Shown in pieces: positions 51,488 through 61,081 of a stretch of DNA of 64,000 bases. Numbering within the stretch: the stretch's first letter is position 1; every line of letters starts with the position of its first letter. The notes beneath the pieces are model-generated. The model did no database searches. It saw only the letters and a program-made list of their open reading frames with translations, and was not told the origin of the DNA. The stretch comes from JBFFMO01 sp041390025 (GTDB lineage Bacteria > Myxococcota_A > Bradymonadia > Bradymonadales > Bradymonadaceae): the NCBI GenBank assembly GCA_041390025.1, contig JAWKQR010000025.1:14083-78082 (forward strand), given 5' to 3'. A program made the position numbers and the translations under genes.

Positions 51488-53566
51488 GCATTCTCCGCGG
51501 GCTGTTAAATACGTCGGCGATGGCGTCCTTAACCATCGACACGGTGGGCCTCATGAATTCTTGTTTCGTCTCGATGCTCACGCGTAGCGCACGCATCGTT
51601 GCGAGTCGGCAGGCTTCGGCGATCTCGGCGCCGGACAGACCGTCGCTGGCCTCAACCAAGGGTTCGAGCTCTGTGTTGTCGCGCAGGTGGATCGCAGATC
51701 TCTGCACGGTCCTCGTCACACGGGGGAGGAATCTCGATGATATGGTCAAAGCGTCCGGGCCTCAGGATGGCGTCGTCGAGCATGTCCATGCGGTTCGTCG
51801 CCGCCAACACCATCACATTTCCTGCATCCTCAACACCGTCGAGCTCATTGAGGAACTGAGCCAGAACGCGTGTTGTAACTTGAGTCTCGTCCTTACCGCG
51901 CTTGGGCGCGATGGCATCGATCTCGTCAAAGAACACAATGCACGGGGATGCTTCGCGCTTTCCGAAACGTCTCTCGCAGTCGGCGTTCGGATTCACCGAC
52001 GTATTTGTCGATAATATCTGGGCCTTTTATCGCGATAAAGTTTGCTTGTGTTTGGCTGGCAACCGCTTTGGCCAACAGGGTTTTCCCGCAACCTGGAGGC
52101 CCGCATAACAAGATTCCGCGCGGCGCTCTCACGTTGGCCGAGGCAAAAAGGTCTGCGTGAACAATGGGCCACTCCACCGCTTCGAGCAGCAGCGTCTTGA
52201 TCGGTTTTAGGCCCCCGACGTCGTCCCATGACACGTTGGGGACATCGACGAACACCTCGCGGGTCGCGGAAGGTTGAACCTCCCGCAGCGCGTTGTCGAA
52301 GTCGTCGTGGCACACGTTCAGTTGGCGAAGCGACGACGGGCTGAATCTCCCGTCAACCGCCAGGTTGGGCAACACGCGGCGTAGGCAGGCGAGCGCGGCT
52401 TCCCGGCACAGAGCCTCGAGATCGGCTCCCACAAAACCATGGGTTGTGTCGGCCACGGCGCCAAGATCAACGTCTGGCTCGAGCGGCATCCCTCGCGTAT
52501 GGATCGCCAGAATCTGAGCGCGCGCCGCGCGGTCCGGTACAGGAATGGCGATCTCGCGGTCAAATCGCCCGGGCCGCCGAAGCGCTGGATCGATGGCGTT
52601 TGGTCGGTTGGTGGCGGCGATCACGATCAAGTTTCCGCGGTCTTTCAGTCCATCCATAAGGGTTAGAAGCGTCGCGACCACGCGGCGTTCGACATCCCCA
52701 GCAGCGTCCTCGCGCCTGGGGGCGATCGCGTCGACTTCATCAAGGAAAATGATCGCGGGTTTGCGCTTGGCGGCCTCGTCGAAGACTCGGCGCAGATGTG
52801 CCTCGCTTTCGCCGTAGTGCTTGTGAATGATTTCCGGGCCGCTGATGACAAAAAACGCTGCATCCGCCTCACGCGCGATCATTCGCGCCACCAACGTCTT
52901 TCCGCAGCCCGGTGGGCCATGCAGGAGCACGCCGCGCGGAGGATCAATGCCCAAGCGCCGGAAAATCTCGGGATGACGCAAGGGGAGTTCGATGGTCTCC
53001 CGAATCTTCGCGAGCTGCCCGCCCAACCCCCCAACGTCCTCGAAGGCGACCTTGGGGCCAGCGGGGGCCGGATCCGCATCTTTGGATTCGTGGACCACCA
53101 TCGTGGTGTTTTCATTGACCAAGACCGGCCCGCTGGGTTCCGTATTGATCACAAGAAACTCGGCTGCGCGTGTGCCGAACAGCGGGACAAACAACTGGTC
53201 GTCGCGCTGAACCGGGATGCCGTCGACGCGATGTCCGACAAAACCAAGATCTTCGTCGCGCAACTTCGGCCCGGTGGGCATCAGTTCCACCCGCTTGGCA
53301 GGCCTTACGTCGGCGCGCAATATCTCGACGGTGTCGCCCAAGCCCACACGTGCGTTCTCGCGGACGGTGCCGTCCATCTGTGCATGCGACTTTCCGCGAT
53401 GTTCGCTCAGCGAGGGCATCACGCGCGCGATCGCGTCCCGTTCGCCGCGCACCCACACCGCGTCGCCCACGCCGACGTTCAGCGCTTCCATCGCGGGTGG
53501 GTCAATCCTGACCACGCCTCGCCCAATGTCGCGCTGAGGCGCATCGATGACCGTCCACTTCGTCAC
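51474..53566 (-). CDS. Cdc48/VAT-type AAA+ ATPase (two frameshifts in the printed sequence)
   Basis: About 697 residues if read through. N-terminal double-psi barrel and Cdc48-N2 (about 1-150), then D1 (Walker A GPPGCGKT near 205, Walker B IIFLDEVDAIAP) and D2 (second GPPGCGKT near 480, DEIDAIAPKRG). It is an archaeal-type VAT/p97 unfoldase. GTG 53566 is chosen for a GGAGG site and because it overlaps the epimerase stop (GTGA). Sense breaks at about 51955 (a GC pair missing, restoring KAREASPCIVFFDEI) and again at about 51695 (restoring ILRIHLRD). Pieces: 51926-53566, 51652-51996, 51474-51749. It probably remodels the GvpF/L partners encoded next. Confidence 0.82.
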
Positions 53567-54267
53567 GTGGCCTCCAGACGAATCTCGGTCAAACCGTTCT
53601 TGCATCGGATGGTGACCACGGAGTCATCGTCGACCACGTTGAGAACTCCCACGTACGAGCTTTGTGCTGCAGCGACCACGGCGTTGGCGAAGTCTTCGAT
53701 ATGAAGATGGTGCATCACATTTTCGCCGGTGCCAACAACGGGGAAGTCGCCGTCGAACATGCGTCGCAACGACCTCTCGCGGTTGGGCCCGTACAGGTGA
53801 GGCACCCGGAGGACAACGGAGTTTCGCCTCGCCAAAACTTCGAGATCCGTGGATGCGTGGATTCGGCCAATCTCAAACGCTCCAGACACATCAGAGTCCT
53901 CGTTGAGGCACTCCCCGGGTCGGTGTCCATAAACAGATGTGGCCGAAACGTGAACGTAGCGCGCCGTGTTGGGGAGCGCGTCCAACACACACCGCGTGGT
54001 GTCGGCGATCGCGCGTTTCGCGTCCCGCAACCACGCGCCGATCACGTTCACGACGACCTGTTCAGGCTCAGCCAACAGGTCCCGGAGCCGGTCGGGTTCG
54101 TCAAGTGGGTGCAGCGAGACGCATTCAAGAGCCTCGACCGGTGCGATGAGCTCCGCCCGTCGCGACGTCACGGCGGCCGTTCCGCCCAGCGCCATCCAAG
54201 TTTTGGCGATACGAAGTCCTGAATCGGAGTTGCCGCCGAGGATAAGCAGTTTCGAGGGTTGATGCAT
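53563..54267 (-). CDS. NAD(P)-dependent epimerase/reductase (extended SDR)
   Basis: 234 residues with a Rossmann fold: ILGGNSDSGLRIA (residues 9-21, GGxxxxG nucleotide motif), VVNVIGAWL near 73, a YGHRPGE segment (YxxxK replaced by Tyr in SVYGHRP with no clear Lys) and VLRVPHLYGPNRE near 150. It is nearest to epimerase/dehydratase or SdfA-like atypical SDRs; catalysis is uncertain because the Lys is not obvious. It is the first gene of the operon leading to the Cdc48 and GvpF/L genes, with a 4-bp overlap to the ATPase. Confidence 0.75.
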   Translation of the reverse strand: MHQPSKLLILGGNSDSGLRIAKTWMALGGTAAVTSRRAELIAPVEALECVSLHPLDEPDRLRDLLAEPEQVVVNVIGAWLRDAKRAIADTTRCVLDALPNTARYVHVSATSVYGHRPGECLNEDSDVSGAFEIGRIHASTDLEVLARRNSVVLRVPHLYGPNRERSLRRMFDGDFPVVGTGENVMHHLHIEDFANAVVAAAQSSYVGVLNVVDDDSVVTIRCKNGLTEIRLEAT

Positions 54268-54347
54268 GACTTACCGGATACCAAGAGTCGCAAAAAGGTT
54301 CCACATCTGTTCTTGCAGCACGCGATCCACTCCACTAAACTCCGCTG

Positions 54348-54363
54348 GTTAGTGAACACTTAC
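54348..54363. promoter_or_regulatory. 16-bp palindromic operator candidate before acyl-CoA dehydrogenase
   Basis: GTTAGTGAACACTTAC matches the palindrome at 28527-28542 in 14 of 16 positions and lies 15 bp before the ATG at 54379. A TetR-family repressor responding to acyl-CoA would suit both position and shape. Confidence 0.6.
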
Positions 54364-54378
54364 TTACGGAGCAGCACC

Positions 54379-55539
54379 ATGGCTGAACGGCACTGGCCCC
54401 AGTTTACCGAAGAACACGACATGTTCCGCAAGGCGGTTCGTGATTACGCGATCAAAGAGCTCGCCCCTCACGCCGAGGAGTGGGAGCAAAACCGTCTGTT
54501 CCCCAACGAAGTCTTCCGGGAGATGGGAAAACTTGGGTTCCTTGGCGCGCGCTACCCCGAGGAGCTGGGCGGCAGCGGCGGGGACATCTGGCATACGGCC
54601 TGCCTTTCCGAAGAGCTGCCTCACTGTGGAATGGCCGGCTTGACCATGGGCATCTTGGTCCAGACCGACATGGCCACGCCCATCATCGGCGAGATCGGCA
54701 CCAAAGAACAAAAAGAGGAGTTCCTCGTGCCCGCGATTAGCGGCGAGAAGATCGCCGCGCTCGGTGTGTCCGAGCCCGGCGCGGGGTCAGACGTTGCGGG
54801 CATCCGAACCACCGCAAAACGAGACGGTGATGATCTGATCATCAACGGCCAGAAGACCTGGATCACCAACGGCACACGCGCCGATTTCATCACACTCGCC
54901 GTGCGAACAGACAACGACAACCGCTACGGCGGCATCACGTTGGTGCTCTTCCCGACCAATACCCCCGGTTTTCACGTCAGCAAGAAGCTCGAGAAGATCG
55001 GGAACCACTGCTCGGACACGGCAGAGCTCTTTTTTGAAGACTGCCGAATTCCCCGCCGTTACATCCTCGGCGAGGAGGGGCATGGCTTCTATTACATCAT
55101 GCAAAACTTCCAGGGCGAGCGTTTGGTCGGCGCGCTGTCGGGCACGTCCGGGTCGCAGATGGTGCTGGACAAGACCAAGCAGTACCTCACCGAGCGTGAG
55201 GCGTTTGGCAAGACGCTGATGGGATTCCAAGCGCTGCGTCACCGCATTGTGCAGCACGAATCCGACCTCGAGGCGGTGCGCTGCCTGTCTTACCACGCGG
55301 CTGATCTGTTCAACCGTGGCATCCCATGTCAGCGCGAGATTTCCATGGCGAAGCTTCTGGCAGGACAAGTCGGCATGCGGGTTATCGACGACTGTCTGCA
55401 GATGCACGGCGGCATGGGCTACGTCGAGGAGGGGCCGGTCGCCCGCGCATGGCGCGATGCACGTCTGCTCCAGATCGGCGGCGGTGCAAACGAGATCATG
55501 AAAGAGATCATCACCAAGGCCATTGGCCTTGGGTCTTAG
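54379..55539 (+). CDS. Acyl-CoA dehydrogenase
   Basis: 386 residues, FAD-dependent; oxidises acyl-CoA to enoyl-CoA. Motifs: GVSEPGAGSDVAGIRTTA (FAD-binding, about 130-147), GQKTWITNG, the probable catalytic Glu in FQGERLV (about 246, the position used in isovaleryl- and long-chain enzymes) and the C-terminal MHGGMGYVEEGPVARAWRDARLLQIGGGANEIMKE pattern (first and last parts), which lacks the YEG glutamate of medium-chain enzymes. ATG 54379 has a GGAG site. A palindromic operator lies 15 bp upstream. It is single, with its stop overlapping that of the convergent channel gene by 4 bp. Chain length is unknown. Confidence 0.92.
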   Translation: MAERHWPQFTEEHDMFRKAVRDYAIKELAPHAEEWEQNRLFPNEVFREMGKLGFLGARYPEELGGSGGDIWHTACLSEELPHCGMAGLTMGILVQTDMATPIIGEIGTKEQKEEFLVPAISGEKIAALGVSEPGAGSDVAGIRTTAKRDGDDLIINGQKTWITNGTRADFITLAVRTDNDNRYGGITLVLFPTNTPGFHVSKKLEKIGNHCSDTAELFFEDCRIPRRYILGEEGHGFYYIMQNFQGERLVGALSGTSGSQMVLDKTKQYLTEREAFGKTLMGFQALRHRIVQHESDLEAVRCLSYHAADLFNRGIPCQREISMAKLLAGQVGMRVIDDCLQMHGGMGYVEEGPVARAWRDARLLQIGGGANEIMKEIITKAIGLGS

Positions 55540-56645
55540 CCCTCTTTGAGCATCTTCTCGATGACCTTGATGTCCTCGCCGAGCGCGAGGACGATCAACT
55601 GGGTGTTTTCACGAATCACGTAATCGGGGCCCGGATTGAACCGGTACTCGTCGTTTTCCTCATGGATCGCGATGATGAGGGCATCGGTGCGCCCACGGAA
55701 GTTTGCGTGTTTGATGCTGCGACCTGCCAACGGAGAGCCATCAGGCACCGGGATTTCCTCGACAATTCGGAAGTGGTCATGGTCGCGCATGACCAAATCA
55801 AGGAAGGTCGTCACCCGGGGACGCGTGACCTCGGCCGCCATGCGCAGACCGCCAAGAACGTTGGTGTAGATGACGCTCGTAGCGCCCGCCATCAGGAACT
55901 TCTTTTCGGATCGCGGGTCTTCGCCACGCGTCACGATGCGCAGATTGGCGCTCAGCCGTCGCGCCGAGATCGTGGCAAACAGGTTGTCGCGGTCGTTCCC
56001 AAGCGAGAACACCACCCCTTGTGCGCGTTCAAGTCCCGCGCGAATCAGGACGTCGTCGTCGGTCGCATCGCCCACGACAAACGGGATCTGAAAACCATAC
56101 TCCTGTTCGAGGGCGGCGATGCGCTCGCGGTCCATGTCGATGAGCACGACCGGACGTTTGAGCTTTACCATCTCGAGCAACACAAATTTTCCGGTGTCGC
56201 CGGTTCCCGCGATCACAAAGTGATTCGAAAGCTCCTCAAGCATGCCTGATATCTTCCTTTCGCGAAGGAACTCGCGAAGCTCGCCATCGATGATGAACGC
56301 GGTTAACGCCGACACAAAATAGAGCACCGCCCCCATCCCAAACAAAATGAGCGCGATCGTGAACACCTGGAGTTCAGGTGTGTTGATGGGGACGACTTCC
56401 TCATAACCAGCCGTGGTCAGGGTGATCGCCGTCATGAAGGCGCATGTCAGCAGGTCGTACTGCCGATCCGTGAGGATGTGGTAGCCCACCGAACCTGCGG
56501 CGAACACCGCCAATTGTAGCCCTGCAGCACGGATCAATCGGTAGCGGCCCGACCGTTGTTCGGTCGACACGCGATGGATCCACGCTCGAATGTTCTGTGT
56601 CAGGGTCACGGTTTGGAAATTGACAAGGGGGATGTGTCTCCGCAA
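55536..56645 (-). CDS. RCK/TrkA-domain potassium channel-like protein
   Basis: 369 residues. An N-terminal membrane part with two helices and a pore loop TLTTAGYEEV (about residues 75-85), where TVGYG of true K+ channels has become TAGYE, so selectivity may be altered. A TrkA-N (RCK) Rossmann domain follows (HFVIAGTGDTGKFVLLEM, about 145; D in VVLIDMDRE) and a TrkA-C domain (about 290-365). This resembles Ktr/Kch-type regulated channels of deltaproteobacteria. It shares an upstream region of about 25 bp with the cyclic-nucleotide-binding gene. Confidence 0.85.
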   Translation of the reverse strand: MRRHIPLVNFQTVTLTQNIRAWIHRVSTEQRSGRYRLIRAAGLQLAVFAAGSVGYHILTDRQYDLLTCAFMTAITLTTAGYEEVVPINTPELQVFTIALILFGMGAVLYFVSALTAFIIDGELREFLRERKISGMLEELSNHFVIAGTGDTGKFVLLEMVKLKRPVVLIDMDRERIAALEQEYGFQIPFVVGDATDDDVLIRAGLERAQGVVFSLGNDRDNLFATISARRLSANLRIVTRGEDPRSEKKFLMAGATSVIYTNVLGGLRMAAEVTRPRVTTFLDLVMRDHDHFRIVEEIPVPDGSPLAGRSIKHANFRGRTDALIIAIHEENDEYRFNPGPDYVIRENTQLIVLALGEDIKVIEKMLKEG

Positions 56646-56669
56646 GCTCTAACAAACCCGGAGGTTACG

Positions 56670-57149
56670 TTGAGCTGGAAATTTCTCGATATGTCCGTAC
56701 TTCGCAGGGTCGATGCCTTTAAGGAGCTCGACGATGCGTCATTGAGCGAGTTCATGCCGCTGATCAGCATCGTTGAAGTCGCGCCCGGGAAGATGGTCTT
56801 CAACGAGGGAGACATGGGCGATGCCTTGTTTCTTATTCTGAGCGGCGAAGTTCGAATCTCCAAAAATATTCATGGGGTGGGCGAAGAAGCGCTCGCGTTT
56901 CTCAAAGAAGGGTCGTATTTCGGCGAAATGGCGCTCGTCGGCGACGAACACCCGCGCAGCGCCTCGGCGATCGCCGAGCACCGCTGCGAGCTCGCCAGAT
57001 TGACCCGCGCGGACTTCATCGAGCTCATCCACAAACGACCTGATATCGGCGTTCCGGTGCTCTGGTCGTTTGCCACGACATTGTCCAATCGACTCCGTGA
57101 CAGCAACGACCGTGTCGCGTTCTTCGCGATGTCGAACATGTTCGAGTGA
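56670..57149 (+). CDS. Cyclic-nucleotide-binding domain protein
   Basis: 159 residues, essentially one cNMP-binding beta-roll. The phosphate-binding cassette reads YFGEMALVGDEHPRSASAIA (about 95-115), with the Glu and Arg needed to hold cAMP or cGMP. There is no C-terminal HTH, so it is not a Crp-like transcription factor; it may act through protein contacts. TTG 56670 is chosen because GGAGG lies five bases before it. It is divergent from the RCK channel gene, which suggests a functional link, and its stop is one base from the gcvP stop. Confidence 0.82.
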   Translation: MSWKFLDMSVLRRVDAFKELDDASLSEFMPLISIVEVAPGKMVFNEGDMGDALFLILSGEVRISKNIHGVGEEALAFLKEGSYFGEMALVGDEHPRSASAIAEHRCELARLTRADFIELIHKRPDIGVPVLWSFATTLSNRLRDSNDRVAFFAMSNMFE

Positions 57150-57150
57150 C

Positions 57151-59976
57151 TTATTCGTAGGCGCTCATCGGCGGGCAGGCGCACACAAGATTGCGGTCGC
57201 CATACGCGTCATCAATTCGCCTCACGGGCGGCCAGTACTTGTGCTCGGTCGTCCACTTGGCCGGGTAGGCCGCGACCTCACGCGAATAGCTGTGTGTCCA
57301 TTCCGAGGCCATCACAACGTAGGCCGGGTGGGGGGCGTTCTTAAGCGGATTATTGTCCCGGGGATAGGTCCCCGCGTCGATCGCGTCCACTTCACCCTTG
57401 ATGCCGATGAACGCCTCGACCAATCGGTCGAGCTCCATCTTCGATTCGGATTCGGTGGGCTCGACCATGATCGTACCCGCGACAGGCCACGACATGGTCG
57501 GGGCGTGGAATCCATAGTCCATGAGGCGTTTGGCGATGTCGACAACTTCGATGCCCGACGCTTTCAGGCCCCGCATGTCCAAGATGAACTCGTGGGCGAC
57601 CTGGCCTTCGTCGCCGCGGTACAGAATTGGGAAGTGCTCTTGGAGGCGATGCGCCATGTAGTTGGCATTCAGAATCGCGACCTCGGTCGCGTGTTTGAGG
57701 CCCTCCGCTCCGAGCATTCGGATGTACATCCATGGGATTGGGAGGATGCTCGGCGAGCCGTAAGGAGCCGCCGAGACAGCTCCGGAGTGGCGCTCCATCG
57801 GGTTTCCAGGCACGTGCGGCGCCAAGTGAGCTTTGACGCAAATCGGCCCCATGCCCGGACCGCCGCCCCCGTGTGGGATGCAGAAGGTCTTGTGAAGGTT
57901 GAGGTGGCACACGTCAGCGCCAAAATCTCCGGGGCGGCACAGCGCGACCTGCGCATTCATGTTCGCGCCGTCTAGGTAGACCTGCCCACCATGCGCGTGC
58001 ACAACCTCGCACAACCGGCTGATCTCGCGCTCGAACACGCCGTGTGTGGACGGGTAGGTGACCATGACCGCCGCGAGTTTGTCGGCATGTGCCGCAGCCT
58101 TTGTGGCGAGGTCGGCCATGTCCACGTTCCCGCGCTCGTCGCATTTGACCACGACAACCTCCATACCGGCCATGATGGCGCTGGCAGGGTTGGTCCCGTG
58201 GGCCGAATCTGGAATCAAACAGATGGTGCGCTGGGATTGGCCTTGGGCTTCATGGTAGCGACGAATGGCCAGCATGCCCGCGTATTCGCCCTGCGAACCG
58301 GCGTTGGGCTGCAAAGACGTCGCATCCATGCCGGTGATCTCGGACAACCACGTCTCGAGGTCGGCGAACATCGCCGCATAGCCCTGTGTCTGCTCGGCGG
58401 GGGCATAAGGATGCACCTGGCCAAACTCCTTCCATGTCACCGGAAACATCTCGGCGGTGGCATTGAGCTTCATGGTGCAGCTGCCCAGGGGGATCATCGA
58501 CGTTGTCAGGGAGAGGTCGCGTGACTCCAAACGCTTCATGTAACGAAGCAGCTCGGACTCGCTGTGGTAGAGGTTAAAGCACTCCTGGGTCAGGAAGCTG
58601 CCCGTCCGCGCAAAACCCGCAACTTCAGTGGCCTGACTGACCACGAGGTCCGAGGGCTTTCCGCCGAACACCTCAAGGATGTTGTGCAGGTCCTCGATGG
58701 TGGTCGCTTCATCAAGTGCGAACAACACGGTGCCTTCGCTCACGCGCGCGTTCATGCGCTTGGCGGCGAGTTTCGAGACGACGGTTGCCGTGTCAACATC
58801 GAGCACACGTACAGTGTCGAAGGTCGGTGTCTCGTCGACCGTATGTCCAAGCGCCTTCAGTGACGCTGCGAGGCTGTCGGCGAGTCGATGGATACGAAGC
58901 GCGATGGCTTTGAGCCCCTCGGGACCGTGGTAACACGCGTACATGCTGGCGATGACCGCGAGCAGCACCTGCGCTGTGCAGATGTTGCTCGTGGCCTTCT
59001 CGCGGCGGATGTGTTGCTCTCGCGTCTGCAGCGCAAGTCGCCAAGCGGGTTTGCCGTCCACTGTGACCGACTGACCCACGATGCGGCCGGGAATCTGGCG
59101 TTTGAACTCGTCCTTGCACGCCATGTAGGCCGCGTGAGGGCCCCCAAATCCAAGCGGCACGCCAAAGCGCTGCGTGGAACCCACGACAATGTCCGCGCCA
59201 AACTCCGACGGCGGGCGAACCGCGACCAAGGCCATCAAATCGGACGCCACCGTGACGATCGCGTTGTGGGCATGCGCCTGTGCGGTGAAATCGTCGTAGG
59301 TCAGGAGACGACCGTAGGTCGACGGGTACTGGAGCAGCACGCCGAATACGGGGGTCGCCTCAAAATCAAAGGACTCCCAGTCGCCGATTGTGAGCTCCAC
59401 ACCCAGATACTTCGCGCGTGTCTCAAGGACGGCCAGTGTTTGCGGGTGGCAGTTCGACGCGGCGAAGAACATGTTCGACTTGCTCTTGCGGTTTGCCCGG
59501 TGGGCGAGCGCCATCGCCTCGGCCGCCGCGGTCGCTTCATCGAGCAGGGAGGCGTTTGCGATTTCAAGCCCGGTCAGTTCGGCGACCAACGTTTGGAAGT
59601 TGAACAAGGCTTCTAGCCGTCCCTGCGCAATCTCGGCCTGATAAGGCGTGTACTGGGTGTACCAACCCGGATTCTCGAGAATATTGCGCTGGATCACGCC
59701 GGGCGTAATGCACGCGTTGTAGCCCATGCCGATGAACGAGCGGAACTCCTGATTCTTGGCGGCGATCACACGCAGCGCTTCCAAAGCCTCGACCTCGGCC
59801 AACGGGGTGGGCAGGTTCAGCGGTTTCTTGACGCGAATGTCGTTTGGGATGGTCTTGGTGATCAGCTCCTCGAGCGTCGAGAAGCCAAGCTCAGCGAGCA
59901 TTTCGCTGACCTCTGCGTCCGATGGGCCGACGTGTCTACGAACAAAGGAATCAGTCAGGGCTAGGGGGTGCGTCAT
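57151..59976 (-). CDS. gcvP: Glycine dehydrogenase (decarboxylating), P protein
   Basis: 941 residues, the full-length homodimer-type P protein of the glycine cleavage system. It decarboxylates glycine with PLP and hands the aminomethyl group to GcvH. Both halves of the fused enzyme are visible: the N-terminal half with MGYNACITPGVIQRNILENP, and the C-terminal half with the PLP lysine in HLNLHKTFCIPHGGGGPG (first residues, Lys about 694) and GSCTMKLNA. gcvT and gcvH are not next to it. No glycine riboswitch was recognised in its 118-bp leader, which instead has a short perfect hairpin (60010-60027). Confidence 0.96.
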   Translation of the reverse strand: MTHPLALTDSFVRRHVGPSDAEVSEMLAELGFSTLEELITKTIPNDIRVKKPLNLPTPLAEVEALEALRVIAAKNQEFRSFIGMGYNACITPGVIQRNILENPGWYTQYTPYQAEIAQGRLEALFNFQTLVAELTGLEIANASLLDEATAAAEAMALAHRANRKSKSNMFFAASNCHPQTLAVLETRAKYLGVELTIGDWESFDFEATPVFGVLLQYPSTYGRLLTYDDFTAQAHAHNAIVTVASDLMALVAVRPPSEFGADIVVGSTQRFGVPLGFGGPHAAYMACKDEFKRQIPGRIVGQSVTVDGKPAWRLALQTREQHIRREKATSNICTAQVLLAVIASMYACYHGPEGLKAIALRIHRLADSLAASLKALGHTVDETPTFDTVRVLDVDTATVVSKLAAKRMNARVSEGTVLFALDEATTIEDLHNILEVFGGKPSDLVVSQATEVAGFARTGSFLTQECFNLYHSESELLRYMKRLESRDLSLTTSMIPLGSCTMKLNATAEMFPVTWKEFGQVHPYAPAEQTQGYAAMFADLETWLSEITGMDATSLQPNAGSQGEYAGMLAIRRYHEAQGQSQRTICLIPDSAHGTNPASAIMAGMEVVVVKCDERGNVDMADLATKAAAHADKLAAVMVTYPSTHGVFEREISRLCEVVHAHGGQVYLDGANMNAQVALCRPGDFGADVCHLNLHKTFCIPHGGGGPGMGPICVKAHLAPHVPGNPMERHSGAVSAAPYGSPSILPIPWMYIRMLGAEGLKHATEVAILNANYMAHRLQEHFPILYRGDEGQVAHEFILDMRGLKASGIEVVDIAKRLMDYGFHAPTMSWPVAGTIMVEPTESESKMELDRLVEAFIGIKGEVDAIDAGTYPRDNNPLKNAPHPAYVVMASEWTHSYSREVAAYPAKWTTEHKYWPPVRRIDDAYGDRNLVCACPPMSAYE

Positions 59977-60009
59977 GGGGCCGCCTCACGATGGTGTCGC
60001 AGCAGAACG

Positions 60010-60027
60010 TGCCGCGTTCAAGCGGCA
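60010..60027. other. Perfect 6-bp hairpin before gcvP
   Basis: TGCCGC-GTTCAA-GCGGCA, between the stop of the TM2 gene and the start of gcvP. Without a T-run it is a weak terminator candidate, or simply an unassigned structured element in the gcvP leader. Confidence 0.45.
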
Positions 60028-60094
60028 TTCCAGCTACCACACGCGTTATCCGCGGGCAAGCACATGAGTAAGGAGAGAAGCCGACTTGCGAGGA

Positions 60095-61081
60095 TTACGC
60101 CTGCTTCCGGTTGAGGCGTTCGGCGACCACTACCGCATCGACAATGGACCAGATGTGAACCACCCAGCCGAGCAGCACAAACCACAGCAGGAAGCACAAG
60201 ACCATCATCATGACGCCCTTGCTGATCTCCCCGTTGTACATCTGCCCCGTGCCGCAAAGAATGAGGCTTAGGAGCAATGCCATCCCAGGCTGATGCTCTG
60301 GTTGTTCAATGTCTGTGCTCAGCGCCGTCGAGGCAGCCGGGACCAACGCCGTGCTGCGCGAGTGGGCAAACCAATCATCGTCGGTACCGCCGGTCGACCG
60401 GTAGTGCGCGGGTGTTTCGTCGCACGCGGACATCACAGGGCGGTTTGACGGCAGCGGCTGTGGCTCGCACCGCGCGTTGGCTTGCACCAAGTATCGGCTG
60501 CCGCCGCTGGCGCCAACGGTACCGTCGGTGGCAGAGGTCCGGCTCGAAACGGCCGACCACGCCGGGGTCACACGCTTGGCCACCACACGTCGCCCGGCCG
60601 CGCCGTCCGAACCCGTGGACGGGGCGCCGTAATAGTCATCAAACCCTCCCCACTGGTCTTTGCGCGGGCGTGATTCAGGGCGACGGATCAGCGCGTGCTG
60701 GCGATCGACGGGTGAGTGGTCGACGGGGCCAAGCGAGCGCACGTCGACCTCGCGGTGGATCGGGCTGTATGCCTCGCCACCCTCATCGTCCAACGTGGCG
60801 TTCATGCGAACCACTGGACGCTGCTCGGGCACAGGCGCGTGCGCATCGCGCAGCTCTTTGAGCTTCGCACCATCCGCCAGCTGGTCGGGAACGCGGTAGA
60901 ACAGGTTGCCGTTTTCGTCCGAGTCCAGCTCCAGCGCGCCTTCCTCCAACAGAGCGTTGAGCATCCGATTGGCTTCGCGACTAGGAACCCCAAGATAATA
61001 GGCAACGGACGCGGTCGTGATCCGCGATTGTGTTTCGAAAGCCAGTTTCAGTATCGCCTGTTCGAATTGATGGAGTTCCAT
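60095..61081 (-). CDS. HTH and TM2-domain membrane protein
   Basis: 328 residues. N-terminus (about 1-65) is winged-helix-like (FEQAILKLAFETQSRITTASVAYYLGVPSREANRMLNAL, first and last parts), with a GNLFYRVPD wing. A long low-complexity linker (about 70-255) follows, and then a C-terminal TM2 domain with two membrane helices (LLLSLILCGTGQMYNGEISKG and the WFVLLGWVVHIWSIVDAVVVAERLN region). A membrane-anchored DNA-binding protein is possible. ATG 61081 follows an AGG site. Function unknown; it is upstream of gcvP in the same direction. Confidence 0.7.
   Translation of the reverse strand: MELHQFEQAILKLAFETQSRITTASVAYYLGVPSREANRMLNALLEEGALELDSDENGNLFYRVPDQLADGAKLKELRDAHAPVPEQRPVVRMNATLDDEGGEAYSPIHREVDVRSLGPVDHSPVDRQHALIRRPESRPRKDQWGGFDDYYGAPSTGSDGAAGRRVVAKRVTPAWSAVSSRTSATDGTVGASGGSRYLVQANARCEPQPLPSNRPVMSACDETPAHYRSTGGTDDDWFAHSRSTALVPAASTALSTDIEQPEHQPGMALLLSLILCGTGQMYNGEISKGVMMMVLCFLLWFVLLGWVVHIWSIVDAVVVAERLNRKQA

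Noticed and set aside
59977..60094. Glycine riboswitch before gcvP
   Set aside because: The leader is short, and I could not find the paired aptamer cores on the correct strand; a GGAGAG is on the opposite strand.
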